The translations under genes and the position numbers were made by a program. This document shows, in pieces, positions 51,717 through 63,555 of a DNA stretch of 64,000 nt. The DNA comes from Dermatophagoides farinae (lineage: Eukaryota; Arthropoda; Arachnida; Sarcoptiformes; Pyroglyphidae). The notes beneath the pieces are model-generated. The model was not told the DNA's origin, searched no databases, and saw only the letters and a program-made list of their open reading frames with translations. Where the stretch lies: the NCBI RefSeq assembly GCF_024713945.1, contig NC_134680.1, positions 6,073,501-6,137,500 of the forward strand, in the 5' to 3' direction. The stretch's first letter is position 1. The number at the start of each line of letters is the position of its first letter.

Positions 51717-54191
51717 TGTTTTTTTTTCTATTTTGTTTTGCTAATTCCTTTAAAAATTATCCTTAATACCAAAAAAAAACACAAAAAGCTGAAGAATTAA
51801 AGATCAAACCAGACACACAAACAAACAAACAACAAATCTATCAAGTGTTCAATAATGATGATCAAGCAGATTCTTTTGTTTTTGTTTTCAAATTGATTAT
51901 GGCAATCATTTCATGTATATAATATTGATCATCATCATCATCACCATCATCATCATTAATAATAGTAATGATTGTCATTCGATATTGAATTCACATAAAA
52001 CACAGGGAATTTTATGGATTTGATCACATCCGTTGTATATTGGGAAGAGAGAAAGAGAGCGAGAGAGTGAAACATTTTAATGTTGTGTTTTTAATGAATG
52101 TTTGGATGGAAATTGTAATTATAAACCAAAAAAAAAAAAAAAAATTGTCGTTGTTGTTGTTGTTGTTGAGAATGATAGATGAACCATATATACACACATA
52201 CTTTTCAGGATTTTATATAGAATATATATATTGGAAGAAATCTCTATATACTGCTACTATTTAGAATGTTTTGTTTTTTTCATTTTCATCATCATCAACA
52301 TTCGATCGAGTATTTTTTTTCCTGTACTGTTATCATTGTATCAGAAACTCGTAGAATAGAAACCGAAACCTAAACATAAACACAAAGTCATTGATTAATA
52401 TCATGATTCTGGTTGTTTGAATGAAGATTTTTTTTTGTTTTGTTTTGTTTCGAGGATAAAAAAAACAGTTTTCTGGGTAGTAGCAATATGAATATATAGA
52501 ATTGTTATAACATCATATATAGGTGTGTGTGTGTGTTGGATTCACAAATGTAGACTTTGGGAGCCGAATTATATTCAACCACGATGACAACAACAACGAT
52601 GAGTTTGATGAAATGTTTTTTAGAGTGAAAAGAAGAATATTTTGTTTGTGTCAGTGTGTGTGTAAGTGATTTTTGTCAAATTATCGGTATTAATAAGTGG
52701 ACAATCTACATTTTAAACTGATAGAATGATAAGGATAATGATGGTCACTATATAAATTGGATATGATTAAAAAACATCGATGAATGATGTACAATAGTTT
52801 TTCATTTGTCAACTGAATATTGATCATCTTTCAATAAATTGATTCAAATTTCATGTTCGGACACACACAAACGCACACACACAAAGATACGCCACGATGA
52901 ACACACAAACAACAACAACAAACTTAAATAACAAAAAAAAAAAATCTGGTTTCCATATGTTGTCGATCTGATACTGAAGAAAAATGGACATGGAGATTAA
53001 CCAAGCAAAAAAAAAGTTGTATTTAAATCATCAACTCGGTAAATACAATCGAGCAAGTTGGAAAAAATAGAGACATTCTTCTTTTAGCCTGTGAAACAAA
53101 ACAAAACAAAACAAAAAATGAGAAAGAAATTTCTGAGTTAAATAAATTGTTTACAGATGATGATAATGATACATACAAACCAAACCATAATATAATACAG
53201 CCAGAACAACAAAAACAAACGTCCAACGATATATGTTATTTATCGATGAATGAATAGATTTAAATGGTGATGAATCTTTGGGTTTAGGTCAACACAAACA
53301 ATGTACAAAATAGCCGAAATCATTTATGACGATTTTTTTTTGCTGTTGTTGTTTGCATCGTTTGTTTTGTTTTGTTTTTTAAATCATAAACCAAACAAAA
53401 CAGATCGGTTGAGATGGAAAATGATGATTGCCAAAAATGATGTTTTTTTTTGTCTGATCCATTTTCATTCACATTTCGTTAGAAGCTGAGCAATGAATTG
53501 AACTTTGGCATATTTGATGATGAATGGATTCGTTTTGTTCTTCTTATCATCATCATCGTCGAATGATGGCTGTAGGGGGTGTTGTTGTTGTCGTCGTCGT
53601 CATCATCATCATCATCATTGTACTTGTTGATTAATCTTGTAGAACAAGATTTTTTTTCTTCAATATTGCAATTGTACAATCGGTGCTTTATGAGTTTATT
53701 CAATGATGATGGTCAGAAAACAATATAAAGGCGTGAATGGTCACGATTTGAAAAAATTAAACATAAAAAATCCATTTTTCGACTATGATAATTGAATGAA
53801 TGGCTAGAATTTTAAAATATCAGGTTTTTTTTTCATTCATTTTCTTTCGCTATTGTATACAATCGGATAACAACCAACAAACGGGTCAATATTCAGATTA
53901 AGATCGATGATTATTGATTTCGCGATTGATAATTAATTTTCGATGAATAATCCTTCCGACCAATCAATCAGTAGAATTAATTTTTTGAAGCAACAAATGA
54001 AAAAAAATGAATTCAAATCGAATGATTTGGCGCAAGTCCCATTAGAAGTCTGTGTAAGTAGCGGAAAAAACTTCGGCATACTTGTCTAATAGAGCCAAAA
54101 CCTTTATCACATTTGAAATTGAATGAATGATGATGATAATAATTCATCTTTTCGATTTTCATCGAAAAAAATTGACTGATTGATGAATAAA
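51717..54191. other. Intergenic, no gene seen
   Basis: CA, CAT and GTC runs, GA-rich patch near 52045, and A/T runs. Open frames here are repeat-derived. No conserved protein is visible. Confidence 0.55.
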
Positions 54192-54420
54192 ATAAAATAA
54201 AGTTTTATTGATCAAGTAAACGCAGATCATAGATCCCAGATACTCGATGGTTTACAGATAATTTTAGGATGGGTTTAAATACTAGATATTACAATCAATT
54301 AGAAACATCCATAAGGGTAATAACATTCATTAAATCAAAGTCGAACATTCCATTTATGAAACAGTCGAAACATCACTACTTTGATCATTAACATTCCAAA
54401 ACAATCATGTTTTGGAATTT
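54192..54420 (-). repeat. Dispersed repeat copy 2, solo-LTR-like, abutting chemoreceptor gene A
   Basis: Reverse-oriented copy of the 22890-23109 element. Shared blocks on the minus strand include CCAAAACATGATTGTTTTGG, AATGGAATGTTCGACTTTG, TTTCTAATTGATTGTAAT, TCGAGTATCTGGGATCTATG and CTTGATCAATAAA. It is oriented with gene A and overlaps its last codons, so it supplies the stop codon and probably the polyadenylation signal. Confidence 0.75.
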
Positions 54421-55838
54421 GAATATTTGGTCAATAGCTTATATGTCATCATGACCATCTTGGAATAGATGAGTAGAAACTAAAAAGAATAAGAAAATTT
54501 ACCAAACAAAATACAACACAGTTGATTGATTCTTACTCGAATAAAATTGCTTAAATCTATGGCACCATATTTACCATAGGAGAAACCATAACGATTTTTT
54601 GTATGAAAATTTTCAATATAATTCATCAATTTCCATTGCATACGTAATGATGATGATGGAATTTTTGTTGTTTGAATCATTGTTGCCGTTGTTAGACCCA
54701 TCAATTGCCGCAGACCAATTGAATAATGGATGCGTTTTGAATATTTAGTACAAATATAATGTATAAAAAATATACCAAAACATTCCTGGAGAAATATCGA
54801 TACTAACAGCAATTCAAGATATGGATTCTGTTGTCCAGTTATATGCAGTCTCATCAATGTACCGATCATATAAAGATTAAGTGACCAATTATAGATGAGG
54901 AAAATGAGAAAAAAATGCGAATATGATCGCAAAACATCATCAACAAAACGAAATAGATGATAATTATAGCAAAGAAATTGTCTTACAAAACGTTCATTTA
55001 AATGATCTATTGGCCATTGATTCAAACGGCAAAATATTTGCTGATAATTCAGTCGTATAATCCATTCAAATCCTAAGATGAATGTTGATAATAATTCAGC
55101 CATATGAATGATGAGTAAACCATCAAAAAACACCATTAATGCATTCAATTGTATTAAGAATATTTTCATGATATACACGCCTAATGATTGATTTGAATGG
55201 AAAAAATGATTTCTATGCAATAGAATTTGAAATTCAAAATAAAAACCAAACATGACTGAAAATTTGCCAAAAAATAAATAATCAGAAAACAAAATAGCCA
55301 ACAAATACTTACATATTGAAGTCATTTCTAAATTTCTTCGTAATAAATGCATACGAAAGTGTTGTAAAATAAATTGATAAAAATTTATTTGTTGTCGCTG
55401 TCCATGGGATGATTTTCCAATCCGTGCAAATATCGATTCATTTGGATCTTTTCGTTCAATCATTACATTGATCAGTATGATATTTTTATCATAATATTTT
55501 GAATGGAAAAAATTTTCATATAAATTTGAAACACAAAATATCATGAATGATAATATTAGATTAATTTCATTTGTCATATTCAACATGATTCCAGCATCGA
55601 ACATTAATAAACGATAATTATGCGATAATGGTGCCAAATAAATGAAAAGATAACGTGCCGATTCCATACGCAAATAACGTACAATATGATTATGTGATTT
55701 TATTATCTTATCATTGTGATCACGATGTAATCCATTCATGATTGTAGCAATTTGTTGAAAATATTCAATAGTTGTTGGCCAACACAATTTTTGGATAGCC
55801 AATGGTATATAAAGCAGTATTTTGATTAAAATTAACAT
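54405..55838 (-). CDS. Gustatory-receptor-like multi-pass membrane protein A
   Basis: Three exons: 55838-55313, 55255-54537 and 54479-54405; 439 residues, phases consistent. It has about seven hydrophobic segments and no signal peptide. Near the end is YGFSYGKYGAIDLSNFIR, then a phase-0 intron, then a last exon starting FLLIYSKMVMMTYK. This resembles the insect gustatory receptor pattern, in which a small final exon after a phase-0 intron encodes the end of TM7. The 57-base intron 55312-55256 is frame-preserving and stop-free; leaving it in would add 19 false residues. Exon 3 diverges from the sisters after TYK: it runs into the dispersed repeat and ends at a TGA inside it (54405-54407), losing about 15 native residues. 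It lacks the Ser/Gln/Lys insert seen in B and C. The receptor assignment is inference from topology and gene structure; ligand unknown. Confidence 0.62.
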
Positions 55839-56584
55839 TATTCTCTGTTTTTACAATGGCCACCTCCAACATTCGAATGAATGATTGTGAATGTGAATAT
55901 CCACCACCATAAATATGGATTCTGAATTTTGGATTCCGAATTTTACAAAAATAAAAACTGGCTGCTTCTGTAAACATTTCAAAGAATTCTTGCTGGTTGC
56001 ACCAACCAACAAAGAAGTAGAAAGCAAGTCAAACCAAAAATCAATATCAATCATTTATATAATTGAAAAAGATAACAAACAAAAAACGTAGACACAACAT
56101 AAACAATTGATTACAAATGAATTAAAATGAAAAATGATACTGGAACAAATTTAAATGTAAATATGTAAATTTCTAAGTAACAAAAACCAAAAAAAAAAGA
56201 TCAAAAATAAAGAAAAAAAAAACAATGATGCATATCATTCTGTAACTCCATAAATTATCCATTACGATTAAGACAATTTTTTTTGTCCAATGTTTTTACA
56301 ATGTAAAAAAAATGGCAGTGATAGTGGAAATCAATACGAATTTAATCTATTTTTACATGCAAAAAACAAGATGGAAAAAGAGAAAGAGAAGAAAAAAATG
56401 AAAATAATCGAAAAATGATAAAAAATGAAAAATTTTGTTCAAATGACAATCACGAACATTAGAGATATAAAAAAAAAAAAAAAAATGATTACCCAATTCC
56501 TACTATAGTGACTATATATATAGTCAATAAATATTGAATTTAATTGAATTCATCGATATTCGTCAAAAAAAAAAATTTTCAATT
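55839..56584. other. Spacer between chemoreceptor genes A and B, duplicated
   Basis: The part next to gene A (to about 56054) resembles the 5' flanks of B (58137-58330) and C (60461-60670), including GTTTACAGAAGCAGCCAGT-like and CATTCGAATGAATG-like blocks. It can be read as a weak open frame but is better taken as shared promoter/5' UTR. The part 56222-56584 is near identical to 58487-58874 upstream of B. Confidence 0.7.
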
Positions 56585-58136
56585 TTATTCAACATTATAA
56601 TATGCTTTAATCAATGTGGCCGATATGAATATCTTATATGTCACCATTACCATTTTGCAATAGATGAGTAAAAACTAAAAAAAGAAAGAAAGAAAAAAAA
56701 ATTAGAAAATTCACACCAAACAAAATACAACACAATGATTGATTGATTCTTACCCGAATAAAACTGGTTAAATCTATGGCACCATATTTACCGTAGGAGA
56801 AACCATAACGATTTTTTGTATGAAATTTTTCAATATAATTCATCAATTTCCATTGTATACGTAATGATGAAATGTTTTTCATTTTCATTTTTTCATCATT
56901 ATGTTGTTGTTGTTGTCGTTTTTTACCGTTTGAAGATGATGATGTCGATGATGATGGAATTTTTGTTGTTTGAATCATCGTTGTCGCTGTTAAACCCATC
57001 AATTGCCGAAGACCAATTGAATAATGAATGCGTTTTGAATATTTAGTACAAATATAATGTATCCAAAATATACCAAAACATTCTTGTAGAAATATCGACA
57101 CAAACAATGATTCAAGATATGGATTCTGTTGTCCAGTTAAATGCAATCGCATCAATGTACCGATTATATAAAGATTAGGTGACCAATTATAGAAAAGGAA
57201 AAATGGAAAAATGCTCGAATATGATCGTAAAACATCATCAACAAAACGAAATAGATGACAATTATACCAAAGAAATTGCCGCACAAAACGTATATTCAAA
57301 TGATCGATTGGCCATTGATTCAAACGGTGAAATATTTGCTGATAATTCAGACGTATAATCCATTCAAATCCTAAGATGAATGTTGCTAATAATTCAATCA
57401 TATGAATGGCGAGTAAACCATCAATAAACACCAAAAAAGCATTCAATTCTGTTGAGAATATTTTCATTATACACACGACTAATGATTGATTTGGTTGGAA
57501 AAAATAATTTCTATTCGATAGAATTTGGAATTCAAAATAAAAGCCAAACATGACTGAAAATTTGCCAAAAAATAAATAATCAGAAAACAAAATAGCCAAC
57601 AAATACTTACATATTGAAGTCATTTCTAAATTTCTTCGTAATAAATGCATACGAAAGTGTTGTAAAATAAATTGATAAAAATTTATTTGTTGTCGCTGTC
57701 CATGGGATGATTTTCCAATCCGTGCAAATATCGATTCATTTGGATCTTTTCGTTCAATCATTACATTGATCAGTATGATATTTTTATCATAATATTTTGA
57801 ATGGAAAAAATTGTCATATAAATTTGAAACACAAAATATCATGAATGATAATATTAGATTAATTTCATTTGTCATATTCATCATGATACCCATATCGAAC
57901 ATTAATAAACGATAATTATATGGTAATGGTGCCAAATAAATGAAAAGATAACGAGCCGATTCCATACGCAAATAACGTACAATATGATTATGTGATTTTA
58001 TTATCTTATCATTATGATCACGATGTAATCCATTCATGATTGTAGCAATTTGTTGAAAATATTCCATAGTTGTTGGCCAACACCATTTTCGGATAGCCAA
58101 TAGTATATGAAGTAGTATTTTAATCAAAATTAACAT
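56585..58136 (-). CDS. Gustatory-receptor-like multi-pass membrane protein B
   Basis: Three exons: 58136-57611, 57553-56754 and 56674-56585; 471 residues. Start chosen at 58136 because it aligns with the starts of A and C (ML/FILIKILL). The upstream in-frame extension to 58307 matches the non-coding flanks of the sisters. Exon 1 is the same length as in A (526 bases) and nearly identical in protein. The intron 57610-57554 is 57 bases, stop-free and in frame. The protein has about seven hydrophobic segments, a Ser/Asn/Lys/Gln insert near residue 375 absent from A, the motif YGFSYGKYGAIDLTSFIR, and the last exon FLLIYCKMVMVTYK continuing for 15 more residues to TAA. Probable ligand-gated or chemosensory membrane receptor of the insect gustatory receptor type; inference only. 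Confidence 0.63.
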
Positions 58137-58874
58137 TATTCTTCGTATAAATTTCACAATGGCAACCACAAAATTCGAATGAATGAATGTGAATATGAAT
58201 AACCACCTGCCGTAAATAGAATCTGAATTAAGGATTGCGAAAGAAAAACTAAAACTGGCTACTTCAGTGAACATTTCAGAGAATTTTTGTTGGTTGGCAA
58301 AAACCAAAAATCAATATCATTCATTTTTATGCGTGGGAAAGATAACAAAACAAAACAAAACAAAAAAAAAACGTTGATACAACATAAACAATTGATTACA
58401 AATATATGAAAAAATGGGACTGAAACAAATTGTCAATTTTTAAATTTCTAAGTAACAAAAAAAAACGAAAAAAATAATGAAAAAAAACAATGATGCATAT
58501 CATTCTGTAACTCCATAAATTATCCATTACGATTAAGACAATTTTTTTTGTCCAATGTTTTTACATTGTAAAAAAAAATGGCAGTGATAGTGGAAATCAA
58601 TATACGAATTTAATCTATTTATACATGCAAGATACACGATGGAAAAGTGAAAGAAGAGAAAAATGAAAATGAAAATAATTTTCGTTGAAAATGACAACAA
58701 AAAAAAACATAAAAATGAAAAATGACATTTGTTCAAATGACAATCACGAACATACATAGAGATATAAAAAGTAAAAATAAAAATGATTACCCAATTCCTA
58801 CTATCTATATAGTCAACAAATATTAAAATATTGAACTCATCGATTTTCGTCGAAAAAAAAAATTTCATTTTTAT
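58137..58874. other. Spacer between chemoreceptor genes B and C, duplicated
   Basis: Contains the 5' flank shared with genes A and C and a block (58487-58874) near identical to 56222-56584. No separate gene is seen. Confidence 0.7.
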
Positions 58875-60460
58875 TTATTCAACATTATAATATTCTTTAA
58901 TCAATGTGGCCGACATGAATATCTTATATGTCATCATGACCATCTTGCAATAGATGAGTAAAAACTAAAAAAAAAAAAAAGAAAAAAAAATTTGGAAAAT
59001 TCACACCAAACAAAATACAACACCAATGATTGATTGATACTTACACGAATAAAACTGCTCAAATCTATGGCACCATATTTACCATAGGAGAAACCATAAC
59101 GATTTTTTGTATGAAATTTTTCAATATAATTCATCAATTTCCATTGCATACGTAATGATGAAATGTTTTTCATTTTCATTTTTTCATCATTGTGTTGTTG
59201 TTGTTGTTGTTGTCGTTTTTTACCGTTTGAAGATGATGATGTCGATGATGATGGAATTTTTGTTGTTTGAATCATTGTTGTCGCTGTTAAACCCATCAAT
59301 TGCCGAAGACCAATTGAATAATGGATACGTTTTGAATATTTAGTACAAATATAATGTATAAAAAATATACCAAAACATTCTTGCAGAAATACCGATATTA
59401 TTAGCGATTCAAGATATAGATTCTGTTGTCCAGTTATATGAAGCCGCATCAATGTGCCGATCAGATAAAGATTAAGTGGCCAATTATAGATGAGAAAAAT
59501 GAGAAAAAAATGCGAATATGATCGCAAAACATCATCAACAAAACGAAATAGATGATAATTATAGCAAAGAAATTGTCGTACAAAACGTATGTTGAAATGA
59601 TCGATTGGCCATTGATTTAAATGGCGAAATATTTGCTGATAATTCAGTCGTATAATCCATTCAAATCCTAAGATGAATGTTGACAACAATTCAGCCATAT
59701 GAATGATGAGTAAACCATCAAAAAATACCAATGATCCATTCAATTGTGTTAAGAATATTTTCATTATACACACGCCTAATGATTGATTTGGTTGGAGAAA
59801 ATAATTTCTATGCAATAGAATTTGTCGCAATCCAAAATAAAAACCAAATATCACTGAAAATTTGTCAAAAAAAAAAAAAATCAGAAAACAAAATAGCCAA
59901 AATTTTCATAACAAATACTTACACATTGAAGTCATTTCTAAATTTCTTCGTAATAAATGCATACGAAAATGTTTCAGAATAAATTGATAAAAATTTATTC
60001 TTTCATTTCTATGTTGTCGCTGTCCATACGATGATTTTTTAATCAGTGCAAATATCGATTCATTTGGATCTTTTCGTTCAACCATTACATTGATCAATAT
60101 GATATTTTTATCATAATATTTTGAATGGAAAAAATTTTCATATAAATTTGCCATCCAAAATAACATGAACGATAATATTAGATTAATTTCAATAGTCATA
60201 TTCAATACGATTCCCATATCGAACATTAATAAACGATAATTATATGGTAATGGTGCCAAATAAATGAAAAGATAACGTGCCGATTCTATACGCAAATGAC
60301 GTACAAGATGATTATGTGATTTTATTATATTATCATTGTGATTACGATGTAATCCATTCATGATTGTACCAATTTGTTGAAAATATTCAATAGTTGTTGG
60401 CCAACACCATTTTCGGATAGCCAATGGTAAATAAAGCAATATTTTAATCAAAATAAACAT
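58875..60460 (-). CDS. Gustatory-receptor-like multi-pass membrane protein C
   Basis: Three exons: 60460-59923, 59853-59045 and 58964-58875; 478 residues. Exon 1 is 12 bases longer than in A and B (four extra residues near GQRQ). The intron 59922-59854 is 69 bases, with GTAAGT and TTTTCAG ends at the same place as in A and B but with an in-frame stop, so it must be spliced. Once removed, the region between EMTS and the QSL motif has the same length as in intronless paralogue D. The protein has YGFSYGKYGAIDLSSFIR, then the last exon FLLIYCKMVMMTYK and 15 further residues. It carries the same Ser/Gln/Lys insert as B. It is intact from start to stop and is the best reference for the cluster. Family assignment by topology and exon pattern, not by a search. 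Confidence 0.65.
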
Positions 60461-61089
60461 TATTCTCTGTTTTTACAATGGCCACCTCAACATTCGAATG
60501 AATGAATACGAATGTGAATTTGAATATTTTACCACCATCAATGGATTGTGATTGCAAAAAAAAAAAAAACTAAAACTGGCTGCTTCTGCTAACATTTCAA
60601 AGATTTTTTGTTGGTTGGCCACACCAAAACAGAAATAGAAAACAAAAACCTAGCCAAAAATCAATATCATCCATTTTTTTTCCTTGGACATGAAAAAAAA
60701 CGAACAAACGAAACAAAAAAAGTCTATCTTATTCACTGTATTAGATTTAATTTTTGTTTTTTTTATCAGAAACAACGGTAATAACAATTAAAGCCATGAG
60801 TGGTGGCCGTCTCACTATTCACTAATTCATCCATTACATGTGGATTATTGTTCAAATCAACCATTGTAACCATGGATCTGTTTTATATAAAAAGAGATTA
60901 TTTTTCAACCAAAAAAAAAAATCAGACAAAATCAATAAATGTGAACCTAAATACGAAAAACCATAAAAAGAAACTTACATATGGAACATTTTGCCAATAT
61001 TTTTCCCAATAAGAAACAAATTTCCTTTTTTTGTTTCTCGAACGTCATTCAAAATTCTTTGGAAAAATTTAGAGACAATCATCATCATT
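60461..61089. other. Spacer between chemoreceptor genes C and D
   Basis: The first 200 bases resemble the 5' flanks of A and B. The rest is unlike the other spacers and holds no supported gene; it should include the 3' UTR of gene D. Confidence 0.6.
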
Positions 61090-62490
61090 TCATTTGTTTG
61101 TTACGATGAAAATTCTATAAGTTTTCATTACTATTTTTGCATAGAAAAAAACAAACTTTGATACAACAATTGATTAATTGAATGCAAAACAAACAAAATC
61201 ATTGATGATTGATTGATTGAAAAATTCACTTACCATTGTGAATGATGAAAGATTAATGTGGCCAAAATTTCCATATTGAAATCCATATGGTTTGTTTGTA
61301 TGAAATTTTTCAATATAATCATGTATACGCCAATGTAAATGTATATTGATATTCGACAATGGTGACAATCGTCGTTTATATGATAATCGATACATTAAAC
61401 GTTGAATATTGTGGCTATGAATTTGTTCAGTGAATCGTGTACAAATAACATGAATGATAAATATGCCGATTGATCCGTTTATATGATTCAATATTAAAAA
61501 CAATGATGTTAGCCATTCTAATTGATTATTTTGTCGTTGATGGATATAAAGAACGAAAAAACATAAATGTGCTGGTACATAGCCTAAAAGAAGAATGAAA
61601 AAAAATTTCGAATATATACACATTATGTGAACAACAAATGTGAATAGATGACAATTTTTTGTCATAAATTTTCTAATCATTATCATTGTTAATCGATGAT
61701 CATAGATATGATCAACTAGTTTGATTTCATTATTAATTTCATTATATTTTGTTTTGATAATCAATCTGAAACCAGTGATAAATAAATAAATGGATTCACA
61801 CATGTTTAAACAAATGATAGTATCGAACGATAAACAAAGACAACCATAATTGATGGCCAACATTTTTATCATTATCAAATAAATGGATGATTGTGGATGG
61901 AAAAAATATGTTCCATTCACATGAATCAAATGGATAAGATAGATGAAAAGTAACACTATTGTGGTCATTTCACAATTTCTACGCCATAAATGTATTTGTA
62001 GATGATGACGTAGAAATTTTGATTCAAACGTTTTTATCATTGTCGTCGACGACGATGATGATGATGATGATGTTCGTCGTGGAAATATCGATTCATCTGG
62101 ATCTTTATTACGTACAATGGCATCAATCAAAACCATATTAATATGACGATGTTTTGATGAATAAAAATTTTTATATAAATAATACATTGCTACAATGACC
62201 ATCATAACAAGTAATTCAAATTCAATTGTTGTTTTTAAAACAATCAACATATCAAACATTGCTAAACGTTGATCATATGTTAATGGAATCATGTATAGCA
62301 ATGAAAAACGTATTGATTCAAGCTGTAAGAATCGAAGAATTCTACAATTCCAGCGGATAATCGTCTTATCATTGTGTTGATAACCATCATGAAGATTGCC
62401 AATATATTGGAAATATTCATCAATCGTAGGAAATAGCCAATGGATTAATGGTTGTAATGATTTTAAAAATTTCATTTTTTTTTTCTTCAA
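61090..62490 (-). CDS. Gustatory-receptor-like multi-pass membrane protein D
   Basis: Two exons: 62490-61234 and 61155-61090, joined at ACAATG|GTAAGT and ATCAAAG|TTTG; 440 residues. It is a distant paralogue of A-C: LFPTIDEYFQYIGNLHDGYQ near the start, LTYDQRLAMFDM, DPDESIF, then a Ser run, WRRNCEMTTI, a similar set of about seven hydrophobic segments, and YGFQYGNFGHINLSSFTM before the intron. The last exon, FVFFYAKIVMKTYRIF, matches FLLIYCKMVMVTYKIF of its neighbours. It has no intron after EMT. A second ATG five codons in could be the start. Chemoreceptor role inferred. Confidence 0.6.
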
Positions 62491-62869
62491 AATCTGTTTA
62501 ACCTAATTGACGACAATGTCAATAATGATTGCAGTATTTTTTTTTTTTTTTTCATTTTTCAAAAAATCAAAATATGTATCGAATCGAATCAATCAATCAA
62601 TATAATTGATTTTTTTTTGTTATTGTTTGTTATTCTATTTTCAATAATAAATTTATTCAAAATAAAAACACTGTGTTGTTGTCTCCAAAACAAAAACCAG
62701 TATTTCTAACGAAACAAAACAATGAATGATTGAATGATTGAAAATCAAAATCGATTACCATCATCGTGAATATGATGATCTTGATGTTGATAGAGATTCA
62801 AATGTGTGTGTGTGACAGAAATAATTCTGTATTTCCGGAAAAAAAGATAAACGAAGCTTTCTTGATTCT
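62491..62869. other. Spacer between chemoreceptor genes D and E
   Basis: A/T runs and a TG run near 62802; no gene seen. It should contain the promoter of D and the 3' UTR of E. Confidence 0.6.
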
Positions 62870-63523
62870 TTAGAAATTAATCATTTTATATGTAACCATG
62901 GCCATTTTACAATAAATCATTAGAAACTGTTTTGATAAAGAAAAAAAAAGAAAGAGAAACAGAATGACAATACAAACATACAGAGAATATGAATCGAACT
63001 GTTTGCTTACCCGAACAAAACCGGCCATACTGATAATACCGAAACGTCCATAAGTGAAACCATATTGTTTTTTTGTATGAAATTTTTCAATATGTAAACA
63101 TAATTTCCAATGAAAATGTAGATTTAAATTTCGATTACAATCATCAATCAAATTATCATTGGTGGTGATAGTATTCAAATACATTAAACTTTTTGTACCA
63201 TTCATATGAATGTGTTTTGAATATTGTGTACAAATATAATGTATGACAAACATGCCAGTAGTTTACATTGAACAACAAATGATGAAAAATAATATTGGAA
63301 AATAAATTTCATTCACATCATGATCATCATTGTTGATAATAATATATTGTTGTTTTAAACGTTGTAATGATGCCAAAATGTAGATATTTGTAGACAAACC
63401 ACAGAGAAGAAATAGAAAAAATAATTTTGAATATGCTTGCATTACATTGGTAACAAATAGAAATAAATGACAATTTTGTTTAAGAAATTTTTCTATCAAA
63501 TAACGTTGATTCATTCGTCGCCG

Positions 63524-63555
<32 letters not shown>

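Noticed and set aside
55765-56054. Extension or separate small protein at the 5' end of chemoreceptor-like gene A
   Set aside because: The same flank is present but reads differently upstream of B and C, and the three genes share a common ATG (ML/FILIK), so it is probably promoter or 5' UTR.
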